Assembly: GCF_023822025.1 (NCBI RefSeq)
Contig: NZ_CP082909.1
Span: 5,190,001-5,254,000, forward strand
DNA: 64,000 nucleotides
Source of the DNA: Endozoicomonas sp. 4G
GTDB lineage: Bacteria; Pseudomonadota; Gammaproteobacteria; Pseudomonadales; Endozoicomonadaceae
Direction of reading: 5' to 3'
A program made the position numbers and the translations under genes. Shown here in pieces: positions 55,673 through 64,000 of this stretch. The notes beneath the pieces were generated by a model that was given only the letters and a program-made list of their open reading frames with translations, did no database searches and had not been told where the DNA came from. How positions within the stretch are numbered: the stretch's first letter is position 1; every line of letters starts with the position of its first letter.

Positions 55673-55942
55673 ATGCTGGTACCCGTATTCTTAACCCGGT
55701 TTGACAAGGATGTAAAAAAAGCAAAGAAGCAGGGGAAAGATATGGAAAAACTGAAATTTATTACCCGCCAGCTGGTAGAGCAGAAGCCGCTGGCTCCCAG
55801 ATACAGGGATCACCTGTTAACCGGGAATTATAATGGCAGGCGGGAGTGCCATATAGAGCCAGACTGGCTGCTAATCTACAGGTTGGCTGATGATTGCATT
55901 TTTTTTGAAAGGCTCGGGAGTCATTCAGAGTTATTCAAATAG
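55673..55942 (+). CDS. YafQ-family mRNA interferase toxin
   Basis: The 89-residue toxin belongs to the RelE/YafQ family, which cleaves mRNA at the ribosome. It shows the active-site pattern YRDHLLTGNYNGRRECHIEPDWLLIYRL and the C-terminal FERLGSHSELF, with the expected histidines and Asp present. It is directly coupled to the RelB-type antitoxin upstream and appears intact. Confidence 0.92.
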   Translation: MLVPVFLTRFDKDVKKAKKQGKDMEKLKFITRQLVEQKPLAPRYRDHLLTGNYNGRRECHIEPDWLLIYRLADDCIFFERLGSHSELFK

Positions 55943-55955
55943 AAACCACCTTTTT

Positions 55956-56531
55956 TTAAGCCATGTGCTTCTCAATCAGCTGAATCATGATATGAATGGC
56001 TTTGATGTGAATTTCCTGAATCCGGTCAGCGTATCCAAAATGGGGGACCCGGATCTCTACATCCGCCAACCCATCCATTTTGCCACCGTCCTTACCCGTC
56101 AGAAGAATCACTTTCATCCTTTTTTTACGGGCTGCTTCAACGGCCTTGAGGATATTGCCAGAGTTGCCGCTGGTACTGAGCCCGAACAGCACATCGCCTT
56201 CAAAGCCAACGCCTTCCAGATAACGTGAGAATACATACTCATAACCGTAGTCATTGGAAACACAGGACAGGTGGCTGACATCAGAGATAGCAATGGCAGG
56301 GTAGGCAGGGCGGTCATCACGATAGCGGCCCGTCAGTTCTTCAGCAAAGTGCATGGCATCGCAATGAGAGCCTCCGTTACCACAGGCAATCACCTTGCCG
56401 CCCTGCTTAAAGGATTCCGCCAGCAGGCTCGCTGCCTGGTCTATGGCATCAATACAGGCTTCATCATTGAGAAAGCGCTCCAGAACCTGCTGAGCTTCTT
56501 CGAGTTCTGCACGAATGATTGAATGGTACAT
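55956..56531 (-). CDS. gmhA: Sedoheptulose 7-phosphate isomerase
   Basis: GmhA turns sedoheptulose 7-phosphate into D-glycero-D-manno-heptose 7-phosphate, the first step to lipopolysaccharide heptose. The 191-residue SIS-domain protein has the strongly conserved motifs [29 protein letters not shown] and [24 protein letters not shown], plus [14 protein letters not shown]. The related DiaA branch is less likely given the zinc-site His and Glu residues here. A perfect 12-bp inverted repeat lies just upstream of its ATG. Confidence 0.94.
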   Translation of the reverse strand: MYHSIIRAELEEAQQVLERFLNDEACIDAIDQAASLLAESFKQGGKVIACGNGGSHCDAMHFAEELTGRYRDDRPAYPAIAISDVSHLSCVSNDYGYEYVFSRYLEGVGFEGDVLFGLSTSGNSGNILKAVEAARKKRMKVILLTGKDGGKMDGLADVEIRVPHFGYADRIQEIHIKAIHIMIQLIEKHMA

Positions 56532-56557
56532 AGGCTATCCACTGTAAATCGAAGGCT

Positions 56558-56589
56558 TTATGATGCATCACATCAACGATGCATCATAA
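56558..56589. promoter_or_regulatory. Perfect inverted repeat upstream of gmhA
   Basis: TTATGATGCATC (56558-56569) pairs perfectly with GATGCATCATAA (56578-56589). It lies 27 bases upstream of the gmhA ATG and contains ATGCAT palindromes in each arm. It could be an operator or an RNA hairpin. Confidence 0.6.
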
Positions 56590-56623
56590 CTTTACTTGTC
56601 TGAAAGAGGGTAAATCAATCAGG

Positions 56624-56653
56624 CTCAGAGTCGCTTTCCTGAGCGACTCTGAG
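56624..56653 (-). terminator. Hairpin downstream of gyrB
   Basis: CTCAGAGTCGCT (56624-56635) pairs perfectly over 12 bp with AGCGACTCTGAG (56642-56653). It lies 12 bases after the gyrB stop and probably ends the dnaA-gyrB operon, though no strong T-run follows. Confidence 0.72.
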
Positions 56654-56665
56654 TCTGGTGCCGTT

Positions 56666-60251
<3,586 letters not shown>

Positions 60252-60315
60252 CAGCCTGTATAACTCTCAAGAGTGACAGCCTTCACAACCGGTTTTAATG
60301 ATATAAACGCCTTCA

Positions 60316-61419
60316 TCAAAGTCTCATAGGCATGACAACATAGGTGGAGTCACTGGCGTCAGACTCTTCCAACAAAGCACTGGTGATAGGGTCAGCAAGG
60401 GTTATCTTGACCGATTCACCAGAAATGACCGACAGAACATCCAGCAGGTAACTCACGTTAAAACCTACCTCAAGCGTTTGGCCATGGTACGCCAGACTGA
60501 TCTCTTCCTCCGCTTCTTCCTGCTCAGGGTTGTTGGCGATGACTTTTAGCATGCCATCAGAAAGAATCAGACGAATACCCCGGTATTTTTCATTGGAAAG
60601 AATGGAAGCACGCTGGAAAGCCTGACGAAGTTCCTGACGATCACCAATAATAATCTTGTCACCACCCCGGGGAATAACGCGCTCATAATCAGGGAATTTC
60701 CCATCCACCAGTTTCGAGGTAAATATAAAGTCCCCGGTTTTCGCCCGGATATGATTGGCTCCCAGGCTGATATGAACCATCTCATCACCTTCCGTCAGAA
60801 GACGGGCCATCTCCATAATCCCCTTACGAGGAACGATGACCTGGTGACGATCTTGCTGATTAATATCAGCATCAACCGTACACATGGCCAGACGGTGTCC
60901 ATCGGTAGCGACAAAACGCAGCTTATTCTGGCTGACTTCAATCAGCATACCGTTCAGATAGTAGCGAACGTCCTGTTGCGCCATGGCAAAACCGGAGCGA
61001 TCAATCAAACGACGCAAACGGCTCTGACCAATGGTAAAGGTCATGGAGCCTGGCTCTTCGTCAATACTTGGAAACTCCCTCGCTGGCAAAGTCGACAGGG
61101 TAAAACGAGAACGACCCGCTTTCAGTTTGACCCGTTGATCATCCTGGGAAAACTCAATCAGAGCGTTTTCCGGCAGAGATTTACAGATATCCATCAGTTT
61201 TCGGGCTGGAACCGTAATTTCTCCGACTTCAGAGACCTCATCCAGGGTCACCCGACCTACCAGCTCCACCTCCAGATCCGTCCCTGTCAGAGAGAGTTCA
61301 TTACCGTCCACCACCATCAGGACGTTGGACAATACAGGTAGAGTCTGTCTGCGCTCAACAACACCAGCCACCAGTTGCAGTGGCTTGAGCAATGCTTCCC
61401 GATTAATGGTAAATTTCAT
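60316..61419 (-). CDS. dnaN: DNA polymerase III beta sliding clamp
   Basis: DnaN forms the ring-shaped sliding clamp that holds polymerase III on DNA. The 367-residue protein has the three-domain clamp pattern, starting MKFTINREALLKPLQLVAGVVERRQTLPVLSNVLM, with RSRFTLSTLPAREFP and the C-terminal YVVMPMRL typical of the family. ATG 61419 follows AAAGGA. It lies 249 bases behind dnaA, separated by a long palindrome. Confidence 0.98.
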   Translation of the reverse strand: MKFTINREALLKPLQLVAGVVERRQTLPVLSNVLMVVDGNELSLTGTDLEVELVGRVTLDEVSEVGEITVPARKLMDICKSLPENALIEFSQDDQRVKLKAGRSRFTLSTLPAREFPSIDEEPGSMTFTIGQSRLRRLIDRSGFAMAQQDVRYYLNGMLIEVSQNKLRFVATDGHRLAMCTVDADINQQDRHQVIVPRKGIMEMARLLTEGDEMVHISLGANHIRAKTGDFIFTSKLVDGKFPDYERVIPRGGDKIIIGDRQELRQAFQRASILSNEKYRGIRLILSDGMLKVIANNPEQEEAEEEISLAYHGQTLEVGFNVSYLLDVLSVISGESVKITLADPITSALLEESDASDSTYVVMPMRL

Positions 61420-61494
61420 CGCTTTCCTTTCTCTTGGCTACCGGAAGGAAGTCACGGAGACCTTCTTCCTGAAATTCATCAAATATCTTCTCTA

Positions 61495-61654
61495 GGAGCC
61501 TGACCGAGAATAGCTGCCCTACTGCGGCGGCAGCAAATTGGTCTAAAAATCCGCTTTTGTTCGTCAAATAGCTAGCTATTCTCCTCACAAAACCGAATTT
61601 TTATCCTCAATTTTCTGCCGTCCTCGCTACGGGCGCTATCCTCGGTCAGGCTCC
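61495..61654. repeat. 160-bp quasi-palindrome between dnaA and dnaN
   Basis: GGAGCCTGACCGAG (61495-61508) is the exact inverse of 61641-61654. The similarity continues inward through both arms with mismatches and small bulges, including paired GGCAG, AAATTG, TAAAAAT and TTTTGT blocks. The centre is a perfect 14-bp palindrome AATAGCTAGCTATT (61567-61580). Each arm is about 80 bases. On the dnaA-dnaN transcript it would fold into one long hairpin. Confidence 0.88.
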
Positions 61655-61676
61655 CAGCTGAATCAAAATCAGCTGG
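61654..61676 (-). terminator. Hairpin at the dnaA stop
   Basis: CCAGCTGA (61654-61661) pairs perfectly with TCAGCTGG (61669-61676) with a 7-base loop. It covers the dnaA TGA stop and touches the end of the large palindrome. Without a T-run it is a weak terminator or attenuator candidate. Confidence 0.5.
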
Positions 61677-63261
61677 TCAGAGATCTCAAAAGATTTTTGT
61701 AGTCATCACGGATTTCACCATCTTCATCCGCCAGCTCTTTCACTTTACGGCACGCATGAAGCACTGTGGTATGGTCTCGTCCGCCATAAGCGTCACCAAT
61801 TTCCGGCAGACTGTGACTGGTCAGCTCCTTGGAAAGAGCCATAGCAATCTGTCTTGGTCTGGCCACAGAACGGCTACGACGTTTGGACAGGATATCAGCT
61901 ACTTTGATCTTGTAGTATTCAGCCACGGTTCTTTGAATATTATCAATACTGACCTGCTTATCCTGTAAAGCCAGCAGATCCTTCAGGGATTCCCTGATCA
62001 GATTAATATCAATCTGGCGCCCCATAAAGTGAGCACTGGCAATCACTCGTTTCAGGGCACCTTCCAGTTCCCGAACATTGGATCGAATTCGCTGAGCAAT
62101 AAAGAAGGCCGCTTCGTGGGGTAAATCGACTTTTTGTTGCTCTGCCTTCTTCATTAATATGGCCACCCTGGTTTCAAGCTCGGGAGGATCCACGGCAACG
62201 GTCAGTCCCCAGCCAAACCGGGACTTTAGTCGTTCTTCAACACCGTTGATTTCTTTAGGGTAACGATCGCAGGTCAAAATCATTTGCTGACCGCCTTCCA
62301 GCAAGGCATTAAAGGTATGAAAAAACTCTTCCTGGGAACGCTCTTTACCGGCAAAAAACTGGATATCATCAATCAGCAGGGCATCAACGGAACGATAGTA
62401 GCGTTTAAAGTCATTGATAGCATTCAATTGCAACGCCTTGACCATATCGGCAACAAAGCGTTCAGAATGCAAATATACGACTCTGGCATTACGATTTTGA
62501 CGAACCAGGGAGTTACCCACTGCGTGCATTAAGTGGGTTTTACCTAGACCAACACCGCCGTATAAAAATAACGGATTGTAAGAAGCTCCCGGATTTTCAG
62601 ACACCTGACGGGCAGCCGCAAGTGCCAGCTGGTTTGATTTACCCTCGACAAACGTATCAAAAGTGAATTGGGCATTCAGGGAACTGTTATGTTTTATTGA
62701 CCCTTCGACTTCTATCTGCCGCCCTGAAGAGGGTTCTTCTTTGTTAGCAGGGTGGCCACCGGAAGTCCCCTCTTTTTCTTTTAGAGGATTGATTTTCTTC
62801 GGTACAGCAGGAGGTTCAATAATTTTAGACGACGATGGTTTACTAGCAGAAACGCTTGATGCTTCATTGAGATTGGATGCCAGCTCCCGGGTCACGACTT
62901 GCTTTTCTTCTTTCTTTTCTTCGACGACGACCTTTTCTTCAACAACGGGTTTCGGTTCTTCCGAATGCACAGGTCTGCTGACAGGGGCCGCAACTCTGCG
63001 GCTGAGAGACTGGGGACGGCGGTTTGACACTGCCAGAGCCACCGCTGGAGAGTGTCCATCGGTCAGTTCATCAAGAATCTCTTCAATGCGCGGTAAAAAC
63101 TTCTCTTTCACCCAGTCCGCAACAAAACGATTAGGAGCCAGCAGACAAAGATCATGCTCATCGCCCATCACTTTCAACGGGCGAATCCAGGTATTGAACT
63201 GCTGTGAGGACAATTCATCTTGAAGCAAGTCCACACACTTTTGCCAGAGCTCTAGAGGCAC
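61669..63261 (-). CDS. dnaA: Chromosomal replication initiator protein DnaA
   Basis: DnaA opens the origin and recruits the helicase. The 530-residue protein has domain I ([25 protein letters not shown]), a long linker domain II (residues about 85 to 190) with a Glu/Lys/Val-rich stretch ([18 protein letters not shown]), the AAA+ domain with Walker [15 protein letters not shown] and Walker [14 protein letters not shown], and the DNA-binding domain with the signature [15 protein letters not shown]. It is longer than E. coli DnaA because of the linker. The GTG start has AGGAG 7 bases upstream. Its promoter lies in the oriC region. Confidence 0.98.
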   Translation of the reverse strand: MPLELWQKCVDLLQDELSSQQFNTWIRPLKVMGDEHDLCLLAPNRFVADWVKEKFLPRIEEILDELTDGHSPAVALAVSNRRPQSLSRRVAAPVSRPVHSEEPKPVVEEKVVVEEKKEEKQVVTRELASNLNEASSVSASKPSSSKIIEPPAVPKKINPLKEKEGTSGGHPANKEEPSSGRQIEVEGSIKHNSSLNAQFTFDTFVEGKSNQLALAAARQVSENPGASYNPLFLYGGVGLGKTHLMHAVGNSLVRQNRNARVVYLHSERFVADMVKALQLNAINDFKRYYRSVDALLIDDIQFFAGKERSQEEFFHTFNALLEGGQQMILTCDRYPKEINGVEERLKSRFGWGLTVAVDPPELETRVAILMKKAEQQKVDLPHEAAFFIAQRIRSNVRELEGALKRVIASAHFMGRQIDINLIRESLKDLLALQDKQVSIDNIQRTVAEYYKIKVADILSKRRSRSVARPRQIAMALSKELTSHSLPEIGDAYGGRDHTTVLHACRKVKELADEDGEIRDDYKNLLRSLTS

Positions 63262-63299
63262 AGGTGCTCTCCTGAAAATGGGTGAAATGGAAGCCAGTC

Positions 63300-63850
63300 A
63301 GCTGACTTCACTAAAGACAGGAAACAGAATCTGTCCCGAAACAGCTACTCTTCCAATGCCGAACAGTGCAGAAACACAGGAAGAATAAGCAAAAAAAACA
63401 GCTGTAATTGTATCCTTTCAGAAAATAGTTATCCACACCTTAAATGTCATAAAGCTGAACTCAAATCCCATCTTTTTACTTAATTATCAACGGGCTATAG
63501 ATAAAAAGAAGATATAAAACAGGCGGCCTGTTATGAAAAAATAATGTGGAAAAGGCTGTGTTAATAGGGGCGGATGAACGATGAGTGAGCTGTGTATAAG
63601 TAAGAGGCCAGGTCGTGCTGTGTATAAGGTATCAGGTTATACACAAGCTGTTGGCAAGAAGAAAACAGCATAACCGCTGATTTTCTACACCTTCACACAC
63701 ATGAACAAACCCAGAGAACAAGAGGGTTTATAAGACTTATCCACAGGAAAGGAGTTGCTTAATATTTATTAAAAAAACAAAACAACATTACTCAAGTACA
63801 TATGAACTATATATTTTTTATTATTTTCGATTACTCAGAAACGTTTTTGA
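63300..63850. other. Chromosomal replication origin region (oriC)
   Basis: Upstream of dnaA lies a gene-free stretch with DnaA boxes. TTATCCACA occurs at 63429-63437 and 63737-63745 (plus). TTATACACA occurs at 63591-63599 and 63619-63627 (minus) and 63637-63645 (plus). A one-mismatch TTTTCCACA is at 63545-63553 (minus). An AT-rich segment at 63755-63840 beside the last box is the best candidate for the unwinding element. The dnaA promoter should also lie in this region. No other gene is visible from 63262 to the window end. Confidence 0.88.
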
Positions 63851-64000
63851 TTGATAAAAGATATTTCAGGTCGTTTGTGTTCTGTCTTTTCCTTATATAT
63901 GGAGGAACGTAATTTCCCCTATAAAAATGCACTTTTTTACTAACCTTTCCTGATCTCCGCAAAAAGCCACCAGCCCTTTAGGGATTCAACCCTGAGCCCC

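Overview
This window looks like the replication-origin region of a gammaproteobacterial chromosome. The right end carries dnaA, dnaN, recF and gyrB next to a DnaA-box cluster (oriC). To the left lie genes that accompany the origin in Pseudomonas and its relatives: plsC, gmhB, glyS, glyQ, trkH, trkA, rsmB, fmt, def, a LysM protein gene, dprA, tsaC, hemF and aroE. Several host-association traits, many mobile or toxin-antitoxin remnants and the overall gene set suggest an Oceanospirillales-type marine bacterium such as Endozoicomonas. That assignment is inference, because no rRNA or other diagnostic marker is present.

Region 1 to 8.2 kb: a caa3/aa3-type cytochrome c oxidase operon on the minus strand (coxB, coxA, ctaG, coxC), a small DUF2909 membrane protein gene on the plus strand, and SURF1. 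SURF1 is translationally coupled to a tandem array of at least three lipid-kinase paralogues with signal peptides; the third is cut by the window edge. Region 8.2 to 15.6 kb: an unrecognised conserved-looking protein, a YheV-type zinc ribbon protein, oligopeptidase A, a gamma-carbonic-anhydrase-like protein, a small hypothetical protein, an IS200/IS605 element (tnpA plus tnpB) and a MarC-family membrane protein.

Region 15.6 to 25.3 kb: an oligopeptide ABC transporter locus. A first oppA copy is interrupted by an intact IS30-family element, with a 3-bp target duplication. An orphan AbrB-type antitoxin with a vapC stub follows, then a second, intact oppA and oppBCDF. Region 25.3 to 27.4 kb: an orphan CcdA-like antitoxin and an AAA/DUF4143 ATPase preceded by a 22-bp tandem repeat. 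Region 27.4 to 32.1 kb: a compact polyamine operon (speE, speA, speD, speB) with overlapping genes. Its S-adenosylmethionine decarboxylase is of the eukaryotic type. Together the four enzymes turn arginine and S-adenosylmethionine into putrescine and spermidine.

Region 32.1 to 50.6 kb: housekeeping genes (a YiiX-like peptidase, aroE, hemF, tsaC, purK, purE, dprA, LysM), an inserted block (DUF29, YejA-like binding protein, DUF885 lipoprotein), then def, fmt, rsmB, trkA, a FitAB toxin-antitoxin pair and trkH. Region 50.6 to 64 kb: a small DnaA-box cluster, glyQS, gmhB, plsC, a RelB/YafQ-type toxin-antitoxin pair, gmhA, gyrB, recF, dnaN, dnaA and oriC. A 160-bp quasi-palindrome separates dnaA from dnaN.

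The less ordinary signals are the secreted-looking lipid-kinase array, the eukaryotic-type AdoMet decarboxylase, the dnaA-dnaN palindrome, short in-frame tandem repeats at the ends of several housekeeping genes, and the structured leader of the second oppA.
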